64,000 bases of DNA from Halomicrobium sp. LC1Hm (lineage in GTDB: Archaea; Halobacteriota; Halobacteria; Halobacteriales; Haloarculaceae): NCBI RefSeq assembly GCF_009617995.1, contig NZ_CP044129.1:1116001-1180000 (forward strand). Reading direction: 5' to 3'. The translations under genes and the position numbers were made by a program. A model generated the notes under the pieces. That model worked only from the letters and a program-made list of their open reading frames with translations. It was not told the origin of the DNA and searched no databases. This document shows, piece after piece, positions 1 through 8,413 of the stretch; within the stretch, counting starts at the first letter, position 1; each line of letters opens with the position of its first letter.

Positions 1-198
1 GGCGTCGACGGGCCCCTCCCGTTCGGCTTTCACCTCGAACTCGACGGTCTCCGGAGGCTCCATCGTCACCGACTGGCCGCCCGAACGCAGCGTGATCGGC
101 CCGCCCTCGTCGAGGCTGTCGGCGACCCGCCGGAGGTACGTGGCAACGTCGCTCTTGCTTTGCATCGCTTCGGACTCGAAGAGCACTTCTTCTGGCAT
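1..198 (-). CDS. amphi-Trp domain protein (partial, C-terminus off the window)
   Basis: The 66 visible residues begin MPEEVLFESE and run off the left edge in frame. The pattern KSDVATYLRRVADSLDEGG followed by a short beta-rich stretch resembles small haloarchaeal amphi-Trp domain proteins, whose function is unknown to me; family members are usually around 80 to 110 residues. The ATG at 198 is supported by a TATA-like ACTATATCAG centred near 225, about 27 bases upstream, which implies a leaderless mRNA. The family call is from memory of the pattern. Confidence 0.72.
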   Translation of the reverse strand, partial: MPEEVLFESEAMQSKSDVATYLRRVADSLDEGGPITLRSGGQSVTMEPPETVEFEVKAEREGPVDA

Positions 199-321
199 AC
201 CTCTCTGTTGGAGCCCCGTACTGATATAGTCTCGCAACAGCTGAATTGGTTGACATGATGGCCGAACCCCCGTCCGTGCGATCGATCGCGTCGACCCTCC
301 GTGGCGACGAGAGCGGTCCGG

Positions 322-1503
322 CTACGCACTCGGGGCCGCGCCGCGGCGACGCCAGTGGAGGAACACGGGCAGGGTCAGGGCCGCGATGGCGATCTCGATC
401 CCGCCGGTGACGAGGAAGGCGGTGACGTAGCCGGCCCGCTCCGCGACGGTGCCGCCGATCAACACTCCCGCGAGGAAGCCGACGCTCCCGAAGATGTTGA
501 ACCCCGCCATGGCCGCCCCGCGTTCTTCGGGGGCCGCCAGGTCCGTCACGAGTGCCATCGTCGCCGGAGCCATCAGCGCGCCGATGATCCCCACCACGAC
601 CATGCCGAGCCCGACCAGCTCGATCCGGGGCGCGAGCCCCACGCCGACGACTGCGACGCCGTAGCACGCCGAGCCCGCGACGATCGGACCCGTTCGCCCG
701 ATCCGGTCCGAGAGGACGCCGAAGGGGTACTGCAGGAGCGCGAAGGGCGCGAAAAAGAGCGCGAGCACGATCCCGGTCGCGCCCGGCGAGAGGCCGAAGG
801 CCGTCCGGAAGTACAGCGTCCCGACCAGCGCGAAGAAGCCCGCGGTAAAGCGGTCGATGAAGCCGTAGGCGTAGGGGACGACCAGCCGCGGCCGTGCGGT
901 GACGCTCTCGACGGCTGCACCGAGGCCGCGTCGGTCCGTCGGCGCTCGGTCGGTCACCGTCACGGCCAGGACCGCGCTACAGGTCAGGAGGACGCTCGCG
1001 CCCGCGACCGGGACCAGTGGGCCGATCTCGTACAGCTGCCCGCCCAGTGGCGCACCCAGTGCCGTCCCCGAGCCGATGGCGATCCCCGCCGCTCCCATGT
1101 TGCGGCCGTGGCCGCCGTCCAGGTCCATCAGCATCGTCATCGCCAGCGAGAAGGCACCGATCGTCATCGCTCCCTGGGCGATCCGCAGTCCGAGGACGGT
1201 CAGGAAGGCGGGGCCGAGCCGGGGGGCGACCAGCAACGCGGCGTAGCCCGCCGCGCCACCGAGGGCACCGGCGACGATGTAGGGCACCCGCCTGCCGGTC
1301 GCGTCGCTCGCGAGCCCCCAGACGCCGGCACAGAGCACGAAGGCACCGAACTCGGCGGCGAGAAACCACATGCTGGCCCGGAGGTCGGTCGTCGCCCCCA
1401 GCGCAGCCACGAGCCTGTCGATGCCCGGGTAGAGCAGCACCTGCGCCAGCAACACCAGGAACACGACGCCGGCCAGCGCCCCCCGCGCTCGTCGCTCGCT
1501 CAC
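322..1503 (-). CDS. MFS transporter
   Basis: 393-residue polytopic membrane protein with about 12 hydrophobic segments by eye. MFS motif-A-like loops appear twice: ASDATGRR near residues 65-72 and LSDRIGRTGP near residue 265, as expected for the two homologous six-helix halves. Substrate cannot be read from sequence. The start is GTG (MSERRARG); a TATA-like TCGTATTATCC centred near 1531 sits 27 bases upstream, supporting a leaderless GTG start. It is divergent from the luciferase-like gene at 1624 and not obviously part of an operon. Confidence 0.9.
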   Translation of the reverse strand: MSERRARGALAGVVFLVLLAQVLLYPGIDRLVAALGATTDLRASMWFLAAEFGAFVLCAGVWGLASDATGRRVPYIVAGALGGAAGYAALLVAPRLGPAFLTVLGLRIAQGAMTIGAFSLAMTMLMDLDGGHGRNMGAAGIAIGSGTALGAPLGGQLYEIGPLVPVAGASVLLTCSAVLAVTVTDRAPTDRRGLGAAVESVTARPRLVVPYAYGFIDRFTAGFFALVGTLYFRTAFGLSPGATGIVLALFFAPFALLQYPFGVLSDRIGRTGPIVAGSACYGVAVVGVGLAPRIELVGLGMVVVGIIGALMAPATMALVTDLAAPEERGAAMAGFNIFGSVGFLAGVLIGGTVAERAGYVTAFLVTGGIEIAIAALTLPVFLHWRRRGAAPSA

Positions 1504-1623
1504 GGTCGCCGGTTGGATCGCGAGGATAATACGAATGTCGGGTTCGGACCGCCCGCGGGCGAACTACCGGCCGGGACGGGCGCGAGCCAAACCGTTTTCC
1601 GTCGGACTCTCTGGGCTGTGGCT

Positions 1624-2649
1624 ATGGACCTCTCAGTTGTCGACCTCTCGCCGGTCCCGAACGGCGGCACCGCGACCGACGCCTACGCGAACACCGTCGC
1701 GGCCGCACAACAGGCCGAACGGCTCGGCTACTCTCGGTTCTGGGTGGCCGAACACCACGGGATGGGCGACCGGCTCGCCGGCACGACGCCGGAGGTGTTG
1801 CTCGGCCACCTGGCCGCCGAGACGGCGGAGATCCGCCTCGGATCGGGCGCGGTGTTGCTCAACCACTACAGCCCGTTCAAGGTCGCCGAGCAGTTCGGCG
1901 CGCTGGACGGGCTCGCGCCCGGTCGGATCGACGCCGGGCTGGGCCGGGCCAACGGCTCGCCGGCCGTCGACCGCGCGCTGGGGACCGACCGCCACGTCCA
2001 GAACCCGGACGAGGACCACGCCGAGAAAATCGAGGCGGTCGTCAACCACCTCTGCGACGACTATCCGCCGGAACACGCCTACAGCGATGTCGAGATCCCG
2101 CGCTCGGACGCGGCCCCTCCCGCGCCCTGGGTGCTCGGATCGAGTCCGTCGAGTGCGACGATCGCTGGCGAGCTCGGCCTGCCGTTCTGCTTCGCGGCGT
2201 TCATCCGTCCGCAGTTCGCCACGCACGCCTTCGAGGCGTACCGCGAGGCCTTCCAGCCCAGCCGGCTCGCCGGTGGCATCGACGAACCCGACGGCATGGT
2301 CGCGGTCAACGCGGTCGCCGCCGAGAGCGACGCCGAAGCGGCGCGGCTCCGCGCCGTGGCCGAGGCGTCGTACAAACGGATGGAGCGGGGCGTCGTCGGG
2401 ACGACGCCGACCGTCGAGGAGGCCATCGACGAACTCGGTGCCGTTCCCGAACCGACGCCGGCCACGCTCGACGACGAGTGGCCCCGCGCCATCTCTGGCA
2501 GTCCGGAGACGCTTGCCGGCCTGCTCGAACAGCTTTCCGACCGCGTTGGCGTCGACGAGGTGATGATCCAGCACGTCGTCGCGGACCACGACGACGCGAT
2601 GCGTTCCCACGAGCTGCTGGCCGAGGGCGTCGGGCTCACGCCCCGGTAG
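1624..2649 (+). CDS. LLM class flavin-dependent oxidoreductase
   Basis: 341-residue protein of the bacterial-luciferase-like monooxygenase family. Diagnostic stretches are GYSRFWVAEHHGM near residues 34-46, the strand-forming LGSGAVLLNHYSP, and LAPGRIDAGLGRANG after it, all typical of the TIM-barrel FMN/F420-dependent enzymes. Substrate and cofactor (FMN or F420) are not determined. The ATG at 1624 follows a weak TATA-like ACCGTTTTCC about 27 bases upstream. The frame stays open far upstream, but that stretch is antisense to the MFS gene and is not coding. It converges with the next MFS gene at 2655. Confidence 0.88.
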   Translation: MDLSVVDLSPVPNGGTATDAYANTVAAAQQAERLGYSRFWVAEHHGMGDRLAGTTPEVLLGHLAAETAEIRLGSGAVLLNHYSPFKVAEQFGALDGLAPGRIDAGLGRANGSPAVDRALGTDRHVQNPDEDHAEKIEAVVNHLCDDYPPEHAYSDVEIPRSDAAPPAPWVLGSSPSSATIAGELGLPFCFAAFIRPQFATHAFEAYREAFQPSRLAGGIDEPDGMVAVNAVAAESDAEAARLRAVAEASYKRMERGVVGTTPTVEEAIDELGAVPEPTPATLDDEWPRAISGSPETLAGLLEQLSDRVGVDEVMIQHVVADHDDAMRSHELLAEGVGLTPR

Positions 2650-2654
2650 CGACC

Positions 2655-4040
2655 CTACGCGTAGGCCTCGAACTCGCGACCGAACGCGAGAAAGACGACG
2701 ACGCCGACGACGCCGATCGCCGAGGCGACGGCAAACGCCAGCTTCGGGCCGGCAGTGACCGTTCCGACGCCGGTCGACAGCGTCCAGTCGCTCCCGTAGA
2801 GCCACCCGCCCAGCGCGGCGCTCGGGATCACGAGCGCGTTGCGCAGGAGGTAGTAGGTCCCGGTGACGCGTCCGCCGGCGTCCCGCTCTGCCGGGCCGAC
2901 GATCAGCGCCTTGTGTGCGGGCAGGCCGGCGAACCGCAGCCCGGAGAAGGCAAACAGCAGGACCAGCACCCACTGGTCGGCCGGCGCGAAGATCAACAGG
3001 AGCGGGAAGAGGGCGTAGACGGTGAAGCCGACGGCGACGACCGGCTTCAGCCCGGTCCGCTCGGCGAGCTTCGAGACGGGGACCATCGACAGCAGCGCGA
3101 CCACCATCTCGACGCCCAGCAAGAGCCCGAAGAAGGCGTCCGGCCGCAGCGAGCGGCCGGCGATGTCGAAACCGACCGCGAGGAAGTCGGTGACGACGAT
3201 GACGAAGAAGACGTACACCATCCCGTTGGCGAAGCGCACGAGCGTGTCGGCGACCAGCAGCGGTCGCAACGTCGCGGGCATCGCTCGGAGGTCGGCGACG
3301 ACGCCGGAGATGCCTTCGAAGGACTCACCGATCGTATCGTCGCTGGCGTCGTAGCGGACGTGCTGGGTGACCGTCGCCACCGCGCCGAAGGCGACGGCGA
3401 CGAGCAGGAGCCACTGGAAGCCGGTGACGAAGTCGGCCGCGACGGCGAGCAGGCCGGCCGCGAGCAGCGGCCCCAGCAGGAAGCCGATCCGGCGGAACAC
3501 CTCGGTGCTGGCGAACCCCATCGCGAGGCGGTCCCGCGCGACGCTTTGCTTGACGACGGCGAAGGTCGCGCCCAGTCCGAACGACTTCCAGGCCTGCGTG
3601 AAAAAGAGTCCGACGAACAGCCAGACCCACGGCTCGACGGCCCCACCGACCGCCACCGTGCCCGCGACCGGCAGGGCGAACTCGACGACCGGCACCGAGA
3701 TCGTCGGGACGAACGAGGCGAGGTACCACAGCAGGAAGCCGGCCGTCGCGACCGTCCCAAACAGCGTCAGCGCGAGCCGCGAGCCGATCCGGTCCGAGAG
3801 GGCACCGCCCGGATAGGGGTAGACCGCACTGACGAGGTTGCCCACGCTCCCGTAGAGGCCGATCACCCCGGCGCTCGCGCCCAGTACGTTCAGGTACTCC
3901 GGGACGTATCGGCTCGTCATCTGGAAGGCGAGGCTGAAGGCGAACATCGCCAGCGAGAGGACGAGCACGTCTCGTTCGAGTGCGAAAAACTGCCGGAAGG
4001 GGGCCAGTACGCTCGCGTCGTCGCTGGCGTCCGCCGTCAT
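2655..4040 (-). CDS. MFS transporter
   Basis: 461-residue polytopic membrane protein with about 12 hydrophobic stretches. A clear motif-A loop GGALSDRIGSRLAL lies near residues 78-91, and the N-terminus RQFFALERDVLVLSLAMFAF leads into the first helix. It is unrelated in detail to the MFS protein at 322-1503, and its substrate is unknown. A TATA-like CACGTTTAGG centred near 4066 supports the ATG at 4040. It is divergent from the GH3 glucosidase gene across 110 bases, so the palindrome near 4129-4148 could in principle influence both genes. Confidence 0.9.
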   Translation of the reverse strand: MTADASDDASVLAPFRQFFALERDVLVLSLAMFAFSLAFQMTSRYVPEYLNVLGASAGVIGLYGSVGNLVSAVYPYPGGALSDRIGSRLALTLFGTVATAGFLLWYLASFVPTISVPVVEFALPVAGTVAVGGAVEPWVWLFVGLFFTQAWKSFGLGATFAVVKQSVARDRLAMGFASTEVFRRIGFLLGPLLAAGLLAVAADFVTGFQWLLLVAVAFGAVATVTQHVRYDASDDTIGESFEGISGVVADLRAMPATLRPLLVADTLVRFANGMVYVFFVIVVTDFLAVGFDIAGRSLRPDAFFGLLLGVEMVVALLSMVPVSKLAERTGLKPVVAVGFTVYALFPLLLIFAPADQWVLVLLFAFSGLRFAGLPAHKALIVGPAERDAGGRVTGTYYLLRNALVIPSAALGGWLYGSDWTLSTGVGTVTAGPKLAFAVASAIGVVGVVVFLAFGREFEAYA

Positions 4041-4116
4041 GGCTCCCCGTTCGCACTCTCGGGCCTAAACGTGCGGGAACCGGCAACGATCCGTCGTGGC
4101 CGGCCGGAACCGAACG

Positions 4117-4148
4117 CTTAAGCCGAAGCTGACTGAATGGTCAGTCAG
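4117..4148 (+). promoter_or_regulatory. GH3 gene promoter with perfect palindromic operator
   Basis: CGCTTAAG at 4115-4122 is a TATA-like box about 30 bases before the ATG at 4151. Directly between it and the start codon lies CTGACTGA-ATGG-TCAGTCAG (4129-4148), a perfect 8-base inverted repeat with a 4-base centre. It covers the expected transcription start, where a bound repressor would block transcription. The shape and size fit operators of TetR-type repressors; that identity is inference. Confidence 0.6.
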
Positions 4149-4150
4149 AC

Positions 4151-6310
4151 ATGAGCGACAGCGAGCAGTCGGTCTCCCACAGTATCGAACCGACCGATCG
4201 GGTCGCGACACTCGTCGACGATCTCACCGCCGAAGAGAAACTCGCGCTCGTTCGGGGAGCCGTCGATCCCGAGGGCAACGCGACGGGGTACCTGCCCGGT
4301 GTCGAGCGACTCGACGTGCCGGAACTGCGCCTGGCCGACGGCCCCCTCGGCGTCAGAACGGAGGAACCGGCGACGGCGTTCCCGGCCTCGCTCGCGCTGG
4401 CGTCGACGTTCGATCCCGCGCTCGCACGACGCCAGGGCGAGGCGATGGGCGCGGAGGCCAAAGCGCGAGACCAGGACGTGTTGCTCGGGCCGGGACTGAA
4501 CCTGCTTCGGGTGCCCCACTGCGGGCGCACCTTCGAGTACTACAGCGAGGACCCGATCCTGACGGGCGCGTTCGCGGGTGCCGCCGTCGCGGGGATCCAA
4601 TCGGCCGGCGTCGTGGCGACGCCGAAACACTACGTCGCCAACAACCAGGAGACGCGCCGAGCGTCCGTCAGCGCCGCGGTCGACGAGCGCGTGCTCCGAG
4701 AGCTCTACCTCCCCGGCTTCCACGATGCCGTCGACGCCGGTGCGCGATCGCTGATGACCGCCTACAACCGGGTCAACGGCACGTACATGAGCGAACAGCG
4801 CCATCTCCTCGGTGACGTTCTCAAGGGTGAGTGGGGCTTCGAGGGGTTCGTCGTCTCCGACTGGTTCGGCACCGAGTCGGCCCAGCGCGCCGCCAACAGC
4901 GGGCTCGACGTGGAGATGCCCGGCGTCTCTCTCGAAGAGCAGTTCGCTTCGATGGGGATGGACCCGTCGGCCGTGGCCGACGAGATGGACCCGGAGATCG
5001 CCGAGGGGATGCCCGACATCGGCGCGGGCGGGCACTTCGCCGACGACCTTCTCGACGCCGTCGCCGCCGGAGACGTGTCCGAGGCGCGCCTCGACGACAT
5101 GGTCGCTCGCGTCCTGAGCGCGATCGAGTGGGCGGGACTGCTCGACGACCGCCGGGACTCCGGGACCGACGACGAACTCGCCGACGATCCCGAACACCGC
5201 GATCTGGCCCGTACCATCGCCACGCGGGGCACGGTCCTGCTGAAAAACGAGGGCGCGCTCCCGCTGGACGACGACGCGAGCGTCGCGGTCGTCGGTCCGA
5301 ACGTCGACGAGGCGATCCTCGGCGGCGGGGGCTCCTCCGAGACGACCTCCTTCGACGAGACGAGCCCCGTCGGGGGCATCACGGCGCGGGCCGACGGCGA
5401 TGTGGCTGTCGCACGCGGTCTCGCCCCGGTCGAGTCGGTGTCGATGTTCGACGGCATGCTCGGGGGCGACGACGCCGCGAGCGAGGCCGACGAGGAACCC
5501 GATCCCGAGATCGACGCGGCGGTCGCGGCCGCGAGCGAGGCCGACGCCGCCGTCGTGTTCGTCCGTGACGCGGCGACGGAGGCAGCGGACCGTGACACCA
5601 TCGCGCTCCCCGGCGAGCAGGACGAACTCGTCGAGCGCGTGGCCGCGGCCAACGACGACACGATCGTCGTTCTGAACACCAGCGGTCCCGTCGAACTCCC
5701 CTGGCGCGAGGACGTCGCCGCCGTCGTCTCTCAGTGGTACCCCGGCCAGTCCCACGGCGAGTCGATCGCCGCCGTCCTCTACGGCGACGCCGACCCCGGC
5801 GGTCGCCTCCCCGTCACGTTCGCCCCGGAAGACGCCTATCCGGCCGACACGGCCGAACAGTTCCCCGGTGTCGACGACGTGGCCGAGTACTCCGAGGGGC
5901 TGCTCGTGGGCTACCGTCACTTCGACGCGACCGACGCCGAGCCGACGTATCCCTTCGGCCACGGCCACTCCTATGCCTCCTTCGCGTACGAGGACCTCGC
6001 GGTCGAGGGAGAGACGGTCTCCGTTACGGTCTCGAACGAGAGCGAGCGGGCCGGCCGCGAGGTCGTCCAGGCCTACGTCGACGCGCCGGACGCGCCCGAC
6101 GACCTCGAACGCCCGCCCCGCGAGCTGGCCGCGTTCGAGGCCGTCGCGATCGAGGCGGGCGAGACGGTGACGGTCGAGCTGACTCTCGACGACCGCGCGC
6201 TCGGTCGCTACGACGCCGCGGACGGCTGGACGATCGACGACGGGCGCTTCACCGTCGCGGTCGGGCGCTCCTCGCGTGACCTGCGGCTGTCGGCCGACAT
6301 CGAGCGATAG
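4151..6310 (+). CDS. bglX: GH3 family beta-glucosidase
   Basis: 719-residue glycoside hydrolase family 3 enzyme, expected to release terminal beta-linked sugars such as glucose. The N-terminal barrel carries VATPKHYVANNQE (substrate-binding Lys/His) and GFVVSDWFG, in which Asp237 is the predicted nucleophile. The second domain has a glycine-rich GGGGSS segment, and the C-terminal region around GREVVQAYVDAP is the FnIII-like domain. No signal peptide or Tat motif is visible, so it probably acts in the cytoplasm on imported sugars. An acidic insertion around DDAASEADEEPDPE is haloarchaeal in flavour. A palindromic operator overlaps the start region. It converges with dsbB with a 9-base gap. The gene symbol is by family analogy only. 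Confidence 0.9.
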   Translation: MSDSEQSVSHSIEPTDRVATLVDDLTAEEKLALVRGAVDPEGNATGYLPGVERLDVPELRLADGPLGVRTEEPATAFPASLALASTFDPALARRQGEAMGAEAKARDQDVLLGPGLNLLRVPHCGRTFEYYSEDPILTGAFAGAAVAGIQSAGVVATPKHYVANNQETRRASVSAAVDERVLRELYLPGFHDAVDAGARSLMTAYNRVNGTYMSEQRHLLGDVLKGEWGFEGFVVSDWFGTESAQRAANSGLDVEMPGVSLEEQFASMGMDPSAVADEMDPEIAEGMPDIGAGGHFADDLLDAVAAGDVSEARLDDMVARVLSAIEWAGLLDDRRDSGTDDELADDPEHRDLARTIATRGTVLLKNEGALPLDDDASVAVVGPNVDEAILGGGGSSETTSFDETSPVGGITARADGDVAVARGLAPVESVSMFDGMLGGDDAASEADEEPDPEIDAAVAAASEADAAVVFVRDAATEAADRDTIALPGEQDELVERVAAANDDTIVVLNTSGPVELPWREDVAAVVSQWYPGQSHGESIAAVLYGDADPGGRLPVTFAPEDAYPADTAEQFPGVDDVAEYSEGLLVGYRHFDATDAEPTYPFGHGHSYASFAYEDLAVEGETVSVTVSNESERAGREVVQAYVDAPDAPDDLERPPRELAAFEAVAIEAGETVTVELTLDDRALGRYDAADGWTIDDGRFTVAVGRSSRDLRLSADIER

Positions 6311-6319
6311 CGTCGCCGA

Positions 6320-6727
6320 TCACCGCGTGGCGGCGACGACGGTCAGGGTCACGAGTACGAACCCCACCAGCGCGAGGTTCGGAATCGTCAGCCCGAGCAG
6401 CGGCGACTGCCACTGGACCGCTGCACACGGGCCGTTCAGCGTGCAACTGTCCACTGTCGCCTGCAGGTACGAGTGGTACGCCGCGACGCCGCCTCCGAGC
6501 ACCGACAGCGGCAGTGCGGTCCGCCACACCCCCGGTCGGTCCTCGATCGCGGCGACGCCGAGGACGACCACCAGCGGATACATGAGAATGCGCTGGTACC
6601 AGCACAGCTCGCAGGGCACCAGTCCGAGCCCGAGGCTGAACCAGAGGCTCCCGGCCGTCGCGACGGCCGCGACAATCGCTCCGGCCGCCAGCCAGTGACG
6701 TGACCGCCCGTCGGTCCGTGCGTTCAT
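6320..6727 (-). CDS. dsbB: disulfide bond formation protein B (DsbB)
   Basis: 135-residue four-helix membrane protein that would pass electrons from DsbA-like thiol oxidases to quinone. The first redox pair is CELC (Cys39, Cys42) and the second is Cys95 and Cys101 in DSCTLNGPC, matching the two essential periplasmic-side pairs of DsbB. No partner DsbA lies in the window. It lies divergently next to the cydAB genes, whose quinol oxidase could reoxidise quinol made by DsbB; that functional link is inference. Confidence 0.92.
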   Translation of the reverse strand: MNARTDGRSRHWLAAGAIVAAVATAGSLWFSLGLGLVPCELCWYQRILMYPLVVVLGVAAIEDRPGVWRTALPLSVLGGGVAAYHSYLQATVDSCTLNGPCAAVQWQSPLLGLTIPNLALVGFVLVTLTVVAATR

Positions 6728-6855
6728 TGCACGTTCCTTTCACCAGTCAGTGCTTAGTTTACACGGTTCGAGCTGCTGTGCTCTCTTCGCCAGTGTCGGC
6801 CGGGAGACGGCGGCGTCCCGCGATCGGCGGAGAAACCGCTCTAGGAATTTCGACG

Positions 6856-6868
6856 GTTGTACCACAAC
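6856..6868. promoter_or_regulatory. palindrome in the dsbB/cydA divergent region
   Basis: GTTGT-ACC-ACAAC is a perfect 5-base inverted repeat with a 3-base centre, located about 100 bases before the cydA start within the 231-base region between dsbB and cydA. It could be a regulator site for the oxidase genes, but there is only one copy and no regulator gene nearby. Confidence 0.25.
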
Positions 6869-6958
6869 TATCCACGGAGACGATTCCCAGTTCCTGAAAA
6901 CCGATGAAACCGCTATGTGTGGGAGGGAAGTAGTACAGAGCGGAACGAGGAGATAACA

Positions 6959-8413
6959 GTGTCCGCCACAGGAGCCCTGATCGACGGCACAGTATTGCTC
7001 GCACAAAACAATATTCTACTGTCTCCGGAGCTCGCCAGCCGGCTCCAGTTCGGGTGGACGATCACCGTCCACATCCTCTTTGCGGCGCTCTCGATCGGGC
7101 TCGCCCCGTACATCGTCTATTTCACCTGGAAGGACGTTCGCAGCGACGACCCGGCGTACGCGCGGCTCCGATCGTTCTGGATCAACGTGTTCGCCGTCGG
7201 CTTCGTGATGGGCACCGTGACGGGGATCCCGATGAGCTTCCAGTTCGGGACGAACTTCCCGCGCTTCGCGGAGGTCAGTGGCGAACTGATCGGCGGCCCG
7301 CTGGCGTTCGAAGCGAAGATGGCGTTCTTCCTCGAAGCCGTCTTCCTCGGGATTCTCCTGTTCGGCCGTGAACGAGTCTCCGACCGGACGTACGTCCTCT
7401 CATCGATACTGACCGGCGTCGGCGCGTGGCTCTCGGGCTTCTGGATTCTCGTCGTCAACGCCTGGATGCAGACACCGCGTGGGTTCGAACTCGTCGAGCG
7501 AAACGGCGTCGAGATTGCCAAACTCACCGATCCCGTTGCCGCGTTTTTCACGCCGCGGATGCCCTGGATGTACGTTCACATGATGAACGCGTCGGTGATC
7601 GCCGTGACGCTGGTCGTCGCCGGGATCGCCGCGTACTTCGTCTGGCGGAATCGCGACTCCGTGGCCTGGAACACGGCCCTCCGCATGGCCGTCGTCGTCC
7701 TGCTGATCACTGCTCCGCTGCAGGCGCTTCACGGGGACGCGTACGGGCGACACGTGGCCGACACCCAGCCCCAGAAGTTCGCGGCGATGGAGGCCCACTA
7801 CGAGACCGGGCAGGCGGATCTCCACCTGATCGCGATTCCGCGGAGTCTCGACGCCCTGACCGACCCCCGGACGGACAACCTCTTTACGATCAGTCTCCCC
7901 GGGCTCGGATCGTTCCTCGCCAGCGGGGGTGACTTCTCGGCCGAAGTCGTCGGGTTACACGAGTACGACGAGAACCCTCCCGTCGCGCTCGTGTTCTGGT
8001 CGTTCCGGCTGATGGTCGGACTCGGGTTCCTGTTCGTCGGGCTGGCGCTGTGGGGCGGCAACCGACTCCGCAAGGGCCGCCTTGCCGACTCCGGGCGGTA
8101 CTTACGGGCGATGATGCTGTCGAGCCCACTGGGCTACGTGGCGCTGCTGACCGGGTGGTACGTCACCGAGATCGGCCGCCAGCCGTGGGTCGTTCAGGGC
8201 GTCCTCAAGACCAGCGACGCGGTCTCGCGGAGCCTCACCGCCACCGAGGCCACCGGGACGCTGGTGGCGTTCGTCGTGCTGTATCTCGCCTTGCTCGCCG
8301 CCTTCGGAGCCGTCCTCAAGTGGCTGATCGAGGGCGAACTTGAACGCATGGGCGTCCGTACGGTCGACGACACCAGCCGGCCACGCCTCCCGTGGGTGAG
8401 CGGCGATGACTGA
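6959..8413 (+). CDS. cydA: cytochrome bd quinol oxidase subunit I
   Basis: 484-residue integral membrane subunit carrying the hemes of a bd-type oxidase, which reduces O2 with quinol without pumping protons. Conserved features are FGWTITVHILFAALSIG with His38 (predicted axial heme ligand), MPWMYVHMMNAS with His207 (second predicted ligand) and the signature GRQPW near residue 405. I chose the GTG at 6959 because GAGGAG lies 6-8 bases before it; an upstream in-frame ATG at 6917 would add 14 unlikely residues. It is the first gene of cydAB, and its end overlaps the cydB start by 8 bases. Confidence 0.93.
   Translation: MSATGALIDGTVLLAQNNILLSPELASRLQFGWTITVHILFAALSIGLAPYIVYFTWKDVRSDDPAYARLRSFWINVFAVGFVMGTVTGIPMSFQFGTNFPRFAEVSGELIGGPLAFEAKMAFFLEAVFLGILLFGRERVSDRTYVLSSILTGVGAWLSGFWILVVNAWMQTPRGFELVERNGVEIAKLTDPVAAFFTPRMPWMYVHMMNASVIAVTLVVAGIAAYFVWRNRDSVAWNTALRMAVVVLLITAPLQALHGDAYGRHVADTQPQKFAAMEAHYETGQADLHLIAIPRSLDALTDPRTDNLFTISLPGLGSFLASGGDFSAEVVGLHEYDENPPVALVFWSFRLMVGLGFLFVGLALWGGNRLRKGRLADSGRYLRAMMLSSPLGYVALLTGWYVTEIGRQPWVVQGVLKTSDAVSRSLTATEATGTLVAFVVLYLALLAAFGAVLKWLIEGELERMGVRTVDDTSRPRLPWVSGDD

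Noticed and set aside
301-1620. Long plus-strand frame joined in frame to the luciferase-like gene
   Set aside because: This part is antisense to a well-formed MFS transporter and has Arg/Asp/Gly-rich composition typical of shadow frames in GC-rich DNA.
2478-4121. Plus-strand frame of over 500 codons
   Set aside because: Antisense to the second MFS transporter, with biased Arg/Glu/Asp content and no family similarity.
4145-5968. Minus-strand frame of about 600 codons
   Set aside because: Antisense to the GH3 glucosidase, whose catalytic motifs and promoter prove the plus-strand reading.
6917-6958. Upstream ATG start for cydA
   Set aside because: It would add residues with no CydA similarity, while the GTG at 6959 has a well-placed GAGGAG ribosome-binding site.
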